A stretch of 40,647 nucleotides of DNA from Geopsychrobacter sp. GTDB taxonomy: Bacteria > Desulfobacterota > Desulfuromonadia > Desulfuromonadales > Geopsychrobacteraceae. The notes below the pieces were generated by a model. The model was given only the letters and a program-made list of their open reading frames with translations. It searched no databases and was not told where the DNA came from. Below, piece by piece: positions 23,515 to 31,081 of the stretch (position 1 is the stretch's first letter; every line of letters starts with the position of its first letter). A program made the translations under genes and the position numbers. Location of the stretch: positions 1 to 40,647 of the forward strand of contig JAAXQE010000110.1 in NCBI GenBank assembly GCA_012974425.1, read 5' to 3'.

Positions 23515-24776
23515 TAAGAATTCTTTGTTTTCTTTTTGTGCTTATTTCCACCCCGGTCTTTGCCGAAGAGCGCGGAAGTGACTGCCTCTCCTGTCACCAG
23601 CAAGATTCCGCCAATCGTCAGCTTCTCGCCAGCAGCCATGCTGGCAAATTGCTTTGTGCCGATTGCCATGGCGAAGATCATGCTGCGATCGATCGGGGAG
23701 AGAGCTTTGTCGGAGCTGATGTCTGTGGCCGATGTCATGCCCTGCAACTCAAGGAACATCGCAACAGTCGTCATGGTATGGCCTTACATACGGGCTGGGG
23801 TTGTACCCGGAATGAGCCGGAGCGGGACAAGCAGGAGTGTGCCTTCTGTCACCAGCAGGGCAGCAGTCTACCCATATCAACAGTCCAGTGTGCGCGTTTT
23901 ATCAAGCAGAGCAGTGAAATGGGGCAGATCGGTTGCAATCGCTGTCATATGGTCGAGAATTCCTGTGGCAGTTGCCATGGTAATCATATGACCGATGCTA
24001 AAATTGTGCGTGACCCGGCGGTTTGTGCCAAATGCCACATGGGACCTGATCACCCCCAATGGGAGGCGTGGCAGACCTCGCAGCATGGCACGCTTTACGG
24101 CAGCATTGGTGAGCCGGATGCCCCCGCTTGTCAAACCTGCCATATGCCTCTCGGCACGCACGATGTCTCGGGCGGGTTAACGGCTCCGCCCAGTGGCAAG
24201 CCCTATGCGCAACAAAAAGCTGCTGCACAACGTAATGAGATGCTCGACCTCTGTCAGAGCTGTCATGCCCGCAGCTTTGCCGCGCGTGATCTGCAAATGG
24301 CTGATGCCGTTCGCCTGCAGACGCTGAAGCTGGTTGCTGAAGCGCGCACAATCATCCGGGACCTGGATGATCGGGGTCTACTCGATCCACAACCAAAAAA
24401 CAGAATCGAGCATCCGCAGCGTGGTCAGGAGCTTGTCCTGGATGGGGCGATGCTCTACGAAGACATTTCACATATTGAGAGCCTCTTCTTTCGGCTGAAT
24501 AAATATGCTGCGGCCAAGACATTCAAGGGGGCCTATCATCAGAATCCTGCTTATACCCACTGGTATGGTAACGCCGAAGTGAAACTGCTGCTTAACGATA
24601 TCAAGGGGGAGGCCCGGCGTCTGCGCGAGCGCGTCAGTCAGCCAGGGATGACTGTGGATGAACCCCAGGATGAGAAGGCCCTTGAGGTGCTGCAGAAAAG
24701 GTACCAGCGGGGTGAACTGAGTGACGCAGATTATGCCGAAAAGAAGCGCCAGGTTCTTGAGCAGATTCTTCAGTAG
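23511..24776 (+). CDS. HAO-like multiheme cytochrome c with C-terminal SHOCT-like segment
   Basis: A 421-residue secreted cytochrome. Residues 1-18 are a signal peptide (MIRILCFLFVLISTPVFA). Nine CxxCH heme sites are visible, with first Cys at about 25, 49, 72, 110, 142, 152, 172, 207 and 248. The order CHMVENSCGSCHGNHMTD, VCAKCHMGPDHPQWEAW, CQTCHMPLGTH and the tail KGAYHQNPAYTHWYGNAE match the hydroxylamine oxidoreductase (HAO) family, in which hemes handle hydroxylamine, nitrite or hydrazine; HAO itself has eight. The last about 30 residues (LQKRYQRGELSDADYAEKKR onward) resemble SHOCT. A reductive role is likely in this anaerobe, but the activity cannot be read from sequence. Confidence 0.88.
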   Translation: MIRILCFLFVLISTPVFAEERGSDCLSCHQQDSANRQLLASSHAGKLLCADCHGEDHAAIDRGESFVGADVCGRCHALQLKEHRNSRHGMALHTGWGCTRNEPERDKQECAFCHQQGSSLPISTVQCARFIKQSSEMGQIGCNRCHMVENSCGSCHGNHMTDAKIVRDPAVCAKCHMGPDHPQWEAWQTSQHGTLYGSIGEPDAPACQTCHMPLGTHDVSGGLTAPPSGKPYAQQKAAAQRNEMLDLCQSCHARSFAARDLQMADAVRLQTLKLVAEARTIIRDLDDRGLLDPQPKNRIEHPQRGQELVLDGAMLYEDISHIESLFFRLNKYAAAKTFKGAYHQNPAYTHWYGNAEVKLLLNDIKGEARRLRERVSQPGMTVDEPQDEKALEVLQKRYQRGELSDADYAEKKRQVLEQILQ

Positions 24777-24788
24777 AGATTGTTGACG

Positions 24789-25121
24789 ATGGATAAGGAG
24801 ACCAAGGATCTGGGGGTGCTTGCGCTGTTCACCAGTGTTTACTGCGCGGCTCATCATTCAGAACAAAAACGGGAGACCGTTGATCTGGGGCTGCCAGACT
24901 CTGGGAAGTACCGTTATTGCCCGGCCTGTTCCGAGTTGCTGCGCTATGCAATTGAGCGCCGCAAGCGCTGTCCGCTCGACCCAAAGCCGACCTGCAAGCA
25001 TTGTCAGGTCCACTGTTATCGGGCTGGACATCGTGAAAAGGTTCGCGCCATCATGCGCTATTCTGGCAAGACCTTGATCCTGCGCGGCCGTCTCGATCTG
25101 CTCTGGCACTATCTCTTCTGA
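24789..25121 (+). CDS. ygbA: YgbA family protein (nitrous oxide-stimulated promoter family)
   Basis: A 110-residue cytoplasmic protein of the YgbA family. Several cysteines are conserved: YCPACSELLRYAIERRKRCP then CKHCQVHCYRAGHREKVR, and the end SGKTLILRGRLDLLWHYLF. In E. coli ygbA is induced by nitric oxide under NsrR and is linked to nitrosative stress, but its chemistry is unknown. It begins 12 bases after the cytochrome gene, placing it in the same unit. I use the ATG at 24789; two TTG codons upstream are in frame. No NsrR-type site was found. Confidence 0.88.
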   Translation: MDKETKDLGVLALFTSVYCAAHHSEQKRETVDLGLPDSGKYRYCPACSELLRYAIERRKRCPLDPKPTCKHCQVHCYRAGHREKVRAIMRYSGKTLILRGRLDLLWHYLF

Positions 25122-26063
25122 TTATTTAACATGATGGACGCTGTGTACGATGCGTGATTTGTCCTGCGCACAGATACTTGTCCCAGGACAATGACCTGCG
25201 GTGCAGGGTTCGATATGGATAGTGACATCGGCACCTAATATCGCTCGTTCGATCCCTTCTTCAAGTTGATCGGCAATGTCATGTGCTTCCTTGACGCTCA
25301 TCTGGCTGCAAACCTCAAGATGAAAATCCATGATCTTGCGTGACCCTGCGCGTCTGGTCCGCAGGTTGTGAAAACCGGCCAGGGGTAGATTCTGGGCTGC
25401 AATGACCTCTCGTACCTGATGCTTGATCTCCTCGGGCAGTTCATGGTCGAGCATGTCGTGCAGGGCGTGTCGGACGAGCTTGAACGCTTCGGAGAGGATA
25501 TAGGCTGCAACCAGGATTGACAGGGTCGGGTCGAGCCAGGGCAGGTCGAACCAGCGGATCACCAGCATCCCGCCCAGCAGGCCGAGATTGCTGAAGATGT
25601 CCATCCGAAAATGGAGCGCATCTGCCGCCAGGGCCGATGAGTCGGTCTTGATCGCGGCCTGTTTCAGGTAGCGGGAGATTCCCCAAGCTGCCAGGGCGCC
25701 AAAGGCAAGGATGCCGATCCCCTGATCAACGTCCAGACTCTGCGTGCCGGTGTAGAGTCGGTTGCCCGCCTCATACACAATCCAGCCACCGGTCGCGAGG
25801 ATAACCAGCGCTTGAAACAGGGTGGCCAGGGTCTCGAATTTTCCATGGCCAAAGGGATGGCTCTCATCGGCCGGTTGGTCGGCATGACGGATGGCGATAA
25901 GGTTAACCCCCGACATCACAATGTCGAGCAATGAATCGACTGCCGAGGCCAGAACCGCCATCGAGCCACTGGTGATAGCAACCAGAAATTTGATGATCGC
26001 CAGCAGCACTGCCGCAACGATAGAGATACTTGCCGCACGTATTTTGGGATTACTCGGAAACAT
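25122..26063 (-). CDS. Cation diffusion facilitator family metal efflux protein
   Basis: A 313-residue inner-membrane transporter with about six membrane segments and a cytoplasmic C-terminal domain. The metal site is ASAVDSLLDIVMSG (D43 and D47), and HPFGHGKFETLATL follows the second segment. A later D-x-x-x-D equivalent sits in LAADALHFRMDIFSN. The CDF family exports zinc, iron or manganese by proton antiport; FieF-like relatives are closest by eye, but the metal is not decidable. The C-terminal tail is rich in Cys and His (GHCPGTSICAQDKS then VHSVHHVK), perhaps an extra metal site. It is convergent with ygbA with no gap. Confidence 0.93.
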   Translation of the reverse strand: MFPSNPKIRAASISIVAAVLLAIIKFLVAITSGSMAVLASAVDSLLDIVMSGVNLIAIRHADQPADESHPFGHGKFETLATLFQALVILATGGWIVYEAGNRLYTGTQSLDVDQGIGILAFGALAAWGISRYLKQAAIKTDSSALAADALHFRMDIFSNLGLLGGMLVIRWFDLPWLDPTLSILVAAYILSEAFKLVRHALHDMLDHELPEEIKHQVREVIAAQNLPLAGFHNLRTRRAGSRKIMDFHLEVCSQMSVKEAHDIADQLEEGIERAILGADVTIHIEPCTAGHCPGTSICAQDKSRIVHSVHHVK

Positions 26064-26066
26064 CTG

Positions 26067-26579
26067 CTATCTCAGCGAACAGGCCTGGTCCCAGGCGCTG
26101 TACCCATCATCCTGTAATTGGTGAAAGTCTTCAATCCGCTCACTGAAGAACGCGGCCTGCTGTGCAGTTGCGGCGATCTGTTTTGCTACTTCAGTATCAA
26201 TCAGATCCTGCTTGGCACAATAATCATAAAAAAGCGCCGTGCCCCGCAGCATCGGTTCAAGCTCGGCGTTGTTCGGTTCCAGATTGCTGATAATATACCA
26301 GTTTCCACCGAATTGACGCAGCTGTTCGGCAGTTGCGCTGAAGATATTCTGTCTTCTGGCCCCGATCAGAAATTCGCGCAGAAAATAATCGGCCCCAGCT
26401 GCAAGCCGGCCAGCGGTAAGCTCCTCAAGTTGTTGTTCGTTGAGTAGCCAGCGGTGAAAGTATTTCAGCAGTTGTGTGCAGCCGCGATCCGCCTGGATCT
26501 CAGAATCGAGGCTGTCGATTGTGTAGTTCTGTGGGTTGATCAGGGTAGAGAAGGGGATATTATCGGTACTTTGGGCCAT
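26067..26579 (-). CDS. Hypothetical protein
   Basis: A 170-residue, mostly helical soluble protein beginning MAQSTDNIPFSTLINPQNYT, with GGAG nine bases before this ATG. No family was recognised. It contains LLKYFHRWLLNEQQLEELTA and a later ALFYDYCAKQDLIDTE; there are no membrane segments, no signal peptide and few cysteines. The frame is open 52 codons further upstream, but those have no ribosome binding site and overlap the mutS upstream region. It lies upstream of the CDF gene by three bases, so they may be co-transcribed, and diverges from mutS. Confidence 0.7.
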   Translation of the reverse strand: MAQSTDNIPFSTLINPQNYTIDSLDSEIQADRGCTQLLKYFHRWLLNEQQLEELTAGRLAAGADYFLREFLIGARRQNIFSATAEQLRQFGGNWYIISNLEPNNAELEPMLRGTALFYDYCAKQDLIDTEVAKQIAATAQQAAFFSERIEDFHQLQDDGYSAWDQACSLR

Positions 26580-26765
26580 TTTCAAGTTCTCCAAGGTGGT
26601 TTGACAGTGCTTTTGCATCATAAACAACTGGTACTTAAACGGCAAGGCGGCAGAGAGTTGATGTTTGCTTGACTGCACAGTTTCTGTTAAGATCGCCGGC
26701 TCATATTGGCCTGTTTGGCTGGTCCGGTGAAACATTACAACTATTAGAAAAAACAGGTTTATTTG

Positions 26766-29381
26766 ATGTCTGCAGCAACCCCAGTGATGCGTCAGTTTTT
26801 AGAGATCAAGTCCCAATATCAAGATGCAATCCTCTTTTTTCGTCTCGGTGATTTTTATGAGATGTTCATGGATGATGCGGTTACCGCCTCGCGGGTCCTT
26901 GGAATCACCCTGACCTCGCGCAATAAGGGGGTCAAGGACGCTATCCCGCTCTGCGGAATCCCCTACCACAGCAGCCAGGCCTATATCGCCAAACTGGTCA
27001 GTAACGGTTATAAGGTCGCGATCTGCGAACAGATCGGAGATCCGAAGACCACCAAGGGCATCGTTGAGCGCGCGGTCGTTAAGGTCGTGACCCCTGGCCT
27101 GGTCACCGATACCGATACCCTTGAACCTAAAGAGAATAACTATCTGTTGGCTTTGGTTGGTGAAGTCGAAACCGGTTATGGCCTGGCGCATATCGATATC
27201 ACCACCGGTGATTTTCGCGTCACTCATCTCGATAACCCGGAGAAGGTCATCGGTGAACTGGCCTCTTTGCAGCCGCGTGAAATCCTGCTGCCGAGTGAAT
27301 TTGAGGGAGATGGTCTGCAGCAACTTTTTCTGCGTAACCTCGATGGGATGCTGGTCAATCGCTTGAATGATTGGGAGTTCGAGTCTGACCGAGCCAGCGA
27401 AATACTCTGCAGTTTCTTTAATTGTTCAAGCCTGCAGGCCTTCGGTTGCCAGGATCTTCCCCAGTCGATTCGCGCCGCTGGCGGGCTGCTCTCTTACCTG
27501 CAACGCACCCAGTTGGATGACCTCCGCCATATCCGTGGTCTCAACACCTATCATACGCGCGATCATATGGTCCTCGACGAGTCGACGCGGCGCAACCTGG
27601 AACTGACTGCTACCTTACACGGCGGTCGTAAAAAGGGTTCGCTGCTCGGTGTCCTCGACCGCACCCTGACGGCGATGGGCGGTCGCTTGTTGCGCCAGTG
27701 GATTCATTATCCGCTCATCGACAAGGAGCAGATCATCCGGCGGCAGGATGCTTTGCAGGAGCTACTCGATGACTCGATCGGCCGTATTGATCTGGGCAGT
27801 CTGCTCGATGGGGTTTACGATCTTGAGCGTCTGAATGGCAAGATCTCGATGGCGAGTGCCAATGCCAAAGATATAGTTGCGTTGCGCGATTCGCTGCAAC
27901 GTTTGCCTCAGATCGATGATCTGTTGCGTGAGCGCGAATCGGATCTGTTGCAAACCCTGCGGGTTAATATCGATCTGATGCCTGATCTGGTTAATGAAAT
28001 CAGTCGTTCTATCGTTGATGACCCTCCTTTTCTCCTGCGTGATGGCGGGATTATTCGCGACGGTTACAACGCCGAGCTTGATGAACTGCGCAGTATCAGC
28101 CGTGAAGGCAAGGGCTGGATCGCCCGACTCGAACAGCAGGAGAAGGAACGCACCGGTATCAGCGCCATGAAGGTCAAGTACAATAAGGTTTTCGGTTACT
28201 TTATCGAAGTTCCAAGGCGCTTTTCAGATGAGATGCCCGAGGATTACCAGCGCAAGCAGACCCTGGCTAACGCCGAACGCTTCATTACGCCGGCTCTCAA
28301 GGAATATGAAGAGAAGGTGCTGGGTGCCGAAGAGCGTATGGTTGAGATTGAATACGACCTGTTTCAACAGATCAGGAAGGCGACCGCTGAACAGGGTGCC
28401 AAGATTCAACAAACCGCAGATGCCCTGGCCCAACTCGATGCTCTGTTGTCTCTCACCGATCTGGCCCATGACCGTCAGTATGTACGCCCGCAGATCGATG
28501 ATTCTGATCTCCTGGTAGTTGAAGGCGGACGCCATCCGGTTGTAGAACAGATGAGCCTGCAGGAGCCCTTTGTCCCGAACGATGTCTGTCTCGATCTGCA
28601 GGAGAACCAGCTGTTGATTATTACCGGTCCCAACATGGCTGGTAAATCGACTTTTATGCGCCAGGTCGCGCTGATCACCCTGATGGCCCAGATGGGTAGC
28701 TTTGTGCCGGCGGTTAAGGCGCATATCGGTGTGGTTGATCGTATCTTTACTCGGGTTGGAGCCAGTGATAATCTGGCCAAGGGCGAGTCGACTTTTATGG
28801 TCGAGATGAATGAAACCGCGAATATTTTGCGGCACGCCACCAGTAAGAGCCTGATTATCCTCGATGAAATCGGGCGTGGCACATCGACCTTCGACGGAGT
28901 CAGTATTGCGTGGTCGGTCGCCGAGTACCTGCACGACAACGCGGAAGTCGCCGCGAAGACGCTCTTTGCGACGCACTATCACGAACTGACCGAACTCTGC
29001 CTGACCCGCAGCCGGATTAAGAACTTCAATATTGCGGTCAAGGAGTGGAACGATCAGATCATCTTCCTGCGCAAGATTGTTGCTGGTGGCGCCAGCCGTT
29101 CCTACGGTATCCAGGTTGGTCGTTTGGCGGGTTTGCCCCAACCCGTGATCGAACGGGCCAAGGAGATACTGCACAATCTTGAGGCCGGTGAATTTACCAG
29201 TGGCCAGCAACCGCGGATCGGCCGCGGCAAGGGACAGCCTGTCGCCAAGGTTGAAGCTCAGTTAGCGCTTTTTACAACTGCGGCTGATCCGCTAAGGGAT
29301 CGGCTCAGTAGCCTCGATGTCAGTAGAACCACCCCGCTTGAAGCCTTGAGCCTGCTGGATGAATTGAAGAAACTACTTTGA
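26766..29381 (+). CDS. mutS: DNA mismatch repair protein MutS
   Basis: MutS recognises mismatches and recruits MutL. The protein is 871 residues, typical for the MutS1 group. The mismatch-reading Phe-x-Glu is in [15 protein letters not shown] (residues about 24-38). The ATPase domain has Walker [16 protein letters not shown], the DNA-activated loop [15 protein letters not shown] and Walker [17 protein letters not shown]. The C-terminal HTH and dimerisation part are present. The ATG at 26766 follows an in-frame TTG at 26763. The gene ends overlapping the amidase start. Confidence 0.97.
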   Translation: MSAATPVMRQFLEIKSQYQDAILFFRLGDFYEMFMDDAVTASRVLGITLTSRNKGVKDAIPLCGIPYHSSQAYIAKLVSNGYKVAICEQIGDPKTTKGIVERAVVKVVTPGLVTDTDTLEPKENNYLLALVGEVETGYGLAHIDITTGDFRVTHLDNPEKVIGELASLQPREILLPSEFEGDGLQQLFLRNLDGMLVNRLNDWEFESDRASEILCSFFNCSSLQAFGCQDLPQSIRAAGGLLSYLQRTQLDDLRHIRGLNTYHTRDHMVLDESTRRNLELTATLHGGRKKGSLLGVLDRTLTAMGGRLLRQWIHYPLIDKEQIIRRQDALQELLDDSIGRIDLGSLLDGVYDLERLNGKISMASANAKDIVALRDSLQRLPQIDDLLRERESDLLQTLRVNIDLMPDLVNEISRSIVDDPPFLLRDGGIIRDGYNAELDELRSISREGKGWIARLEQQEKERTGISAMKVKYNKVFGYFIEVPRRFSDEMPEDYQRKQTLANAERFITPALKEYEEKVLGAEERMVEIEYDLFQQIRKATAEQGAKIQQTADALAQLDALLSLTDLAHDRQYVRPQIDDSDLLVVEGGRHPVVEQMSLQEPFVPNDVCLDLQENQLLIITGPNMAGKSTFMRQVALITLMAQMGSFVPAVKAHIGVVDRIFTRVGASDNLAKGESTFMVEMNETANILRHATSKSLIILDEIGRGTSTFDGVSIAWSVAEYLHDNAEVAAKTLFATHYHELTELCLTRSRIKNFNIAVKEWNDQIIFLRKIVAGGASRSYGIQVGRLAGLPQPVIERAKEILHNLEAGEFTSGQQPRIGRGKGQPVAKVEAQLALFTTAADPLRDRLSSLDVSRTTPLEALSLLDELKKLL

Positions 29382-29386
29382 AGATC

Positions 29387-31081
29387 ATGCGACTTAAAAT
29401 TTTACAGCTGGTTCTCCTGTTGCTCTTTTGCGTCGCGACCCTTGCGGTTGCGGCTGGAAAACAGGATTACCAGCAGATACGCGAAAGCTATAAGGCGCTT
29501 ATCGGCTCAGCGCAGGACCAGCGCCAGCGCCACAATTGGCTAAGGCTTATTGCCCGGTTTGAGAGCTTTGTCGCCTCGCCTTCCGCTGGCTCGCGTCAGG
29601 ACGATGCACTCTTCCTGCTGGGGCGGACCTGGCATGGCTTGTCGCGTGCATCTGGCAGCAGCAAGGATGCGCGCAGGGCGATCGATGCCTATCGCGATTT
29701 GGCGAAAAAATTTCCCAAGAGTAATTTGTCAGATGATGCCCTTATCTTTGCTGCCGAGTTAGCTACAGATTCTTTTGCCGATCGATCAGAGGCATACAAT
29801 TACTACCTTCAGATTACAACGAGTCTCCCCCCCGGGGACAAACTCGAAGAAGCGGAGTCGCGTCTCAAGCGTTTAGCTTATGCTGCGCCAGATACCCCGT
29901 CTGCAACGCCGCAAACGACACAACAATCCCTAACCGCGAAGCCGAACCTGACGACTGTGCGGGTCTGGAGTAGTCCGGAATATACCCGTGTCGTTCTCGA
30001 TCTGAGTCACCCTGTTCGGTATGAGTCACACCAGCTGAAAGGGAAGAAGCCGCGCATCTATGTCGATCTCAATGGGGTCGATATCGCGAGCAGTGTTCCT
30101 GAGCAGCAGCAGGTTGAAGATGGGATTGTTTCGCAGGTTCGGAGTAGTCAGCTTAATAAGTCTGAGACAAGAGTCGTCCTTGATCTGGCCACTTTGAGTG
30201 ATTATCAGGTGTTTGCCCTGGAAAACCCTGATCGTATCGTTATCGATGTGCGTAAACCTTCAGTTGTGGGGCAGCGGCAGGCAGAAATCCGCGCGGCATC
30301 CCAGCCAGAGAAGGACTCGATCGCAGGGATCTTGGCCGAAGTTCCTGAGAATCTACTACCAAACATCCATGTCCCTCAGCACAATACCAAGGCGGGGATT
30401 AATCTGATAGTGGTTGATGCCGGTCACGGTGGCAAGGATCCCGGAGCTGTCGGGCGTAATAAGACCCTTGAGAAAGATATAACCCTGCAGATGGCTAAAA
30501 AACTGGCCACCGAACTGCGCAAACAACTGGGTTGCAAGGTGCTGTTGACGCGCAGTGATGATCGTTATTTGACGTTGCAGTCACGTACCGCCTATGCCAA
30601 CAAGGTCGGTGCCGACCTGTTTCTCTCCCTGCATGCCAACGCCAGTGTCAATCGTTCGGCCTACGGGTTAGAGACCTACTATTTGAATCTGTCGAAGAAT
30701 GACCAGGCGGCAGGGGTCGCCGCACGTGAGAATGGGACCTCGCTGGCCGAGGTCGGTAACCTGGAGGCGATTCTCTTCGATCTGATGGCAAATGCGAAAA
30801 TCAATGAATCGAGCCGACTCGCCGCCGAGATTCAGCAGTCTCTGGTGAAGTATTTGACTCCTAAGTTTTCACGCATCAAGGATTTGGGTGTACGCCAGGG
30901 CCCTTTTCATGTCTTGCTTGGGGCCACCATGCCATCGGTTCTGGTTGAGACCGCCTTTATTAGCAACAGCCGTGAAGAGAAGCGCCTGCAGACTGCTGAT
31001 TATCAGAACAAGGTGGCAAAGGCGATTGTCATCGGCGTTAAGGGCTACAGTGCCACACTCAGTAAGGTTGCCAGTCGGTGA
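29387..31081 (+). CDS. amiC: N-acetylmuramoyl-L-alanine amidase, AmiC type
   Basis: A 564-residue periplasmic enzyme that cuts the amide between muramic acid and the stem peptide, used in cell separation. The N-terminus MRLKILQLVLLLLFCVATLA is a signal peptide. A helical region with TPR-like character (about 30-170) follows. Then comes an AMIN domain (about 190-295, with TVRVWSSPEYTRVVLDLS) for septal targeting. The catalytic Amidase_3 domain (about 340-560) has zinc ligand His in VVDAGHGGKDPGAVG, Glu in KTLEKDITLQ and the later His in LSLHANAS. A TTG at 29378 overlapping the mutS stop is an alternative start. The gene precedes glnD by a four-base overlap. Confidence 0.92.
   Translation: MRLKILQLVLLLLFCVATLAVAAGKQDYQQIRESYKALIGSAQDQRQRHNWLRLIARFESFVASPSAGSRQDDALFLLGRTWHGLSRASGSSKDARRAIDAYRDLAKKFPKSNLSDDALIFAAELATDSFADRSEAYNYYLQITTSLPPGDKLEEAESRLKRLAYAAPDTPSATPQTTQQSLTAKPNLTTVRVWSSPEYTRVVLDLSHPVRYESHQLKGKKPRIYVDLNGVDIASSVPEQQQVEDGIVSQVRSSQLNKSETRVVLDLATLSDYQVFALENPDRIVIDVRKPSVVGQRQAEIRAASQPEKDSIAGILAEVPENLLPNIHVPQHNTKAGINLIVVDAGHGGKDPGAVGRNKTLEKDITLQMAKKLATELRKQLGCKVLLTRSDDRYLTLQSRTAYANKVGADLFLSLHANASVNRSAYGLETYYLNLSKNDQAAGVAARENGTSLAEVGNLEAILFDLMANAKINESSRLAAEIQQSLVKYLTPKFSRIKDLGVRQGPFHVLLGATMPSVLVETAFISNSREEKRLQTADYQNKVAKAIVIGVKGYSATLSKVASR

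Noticed and set aside
28224-29210. Long 328-residue minus-strand frame
   Set aside because: It lies entirely inside mutS in antisense; no ribosome binding site and no family resemblance.
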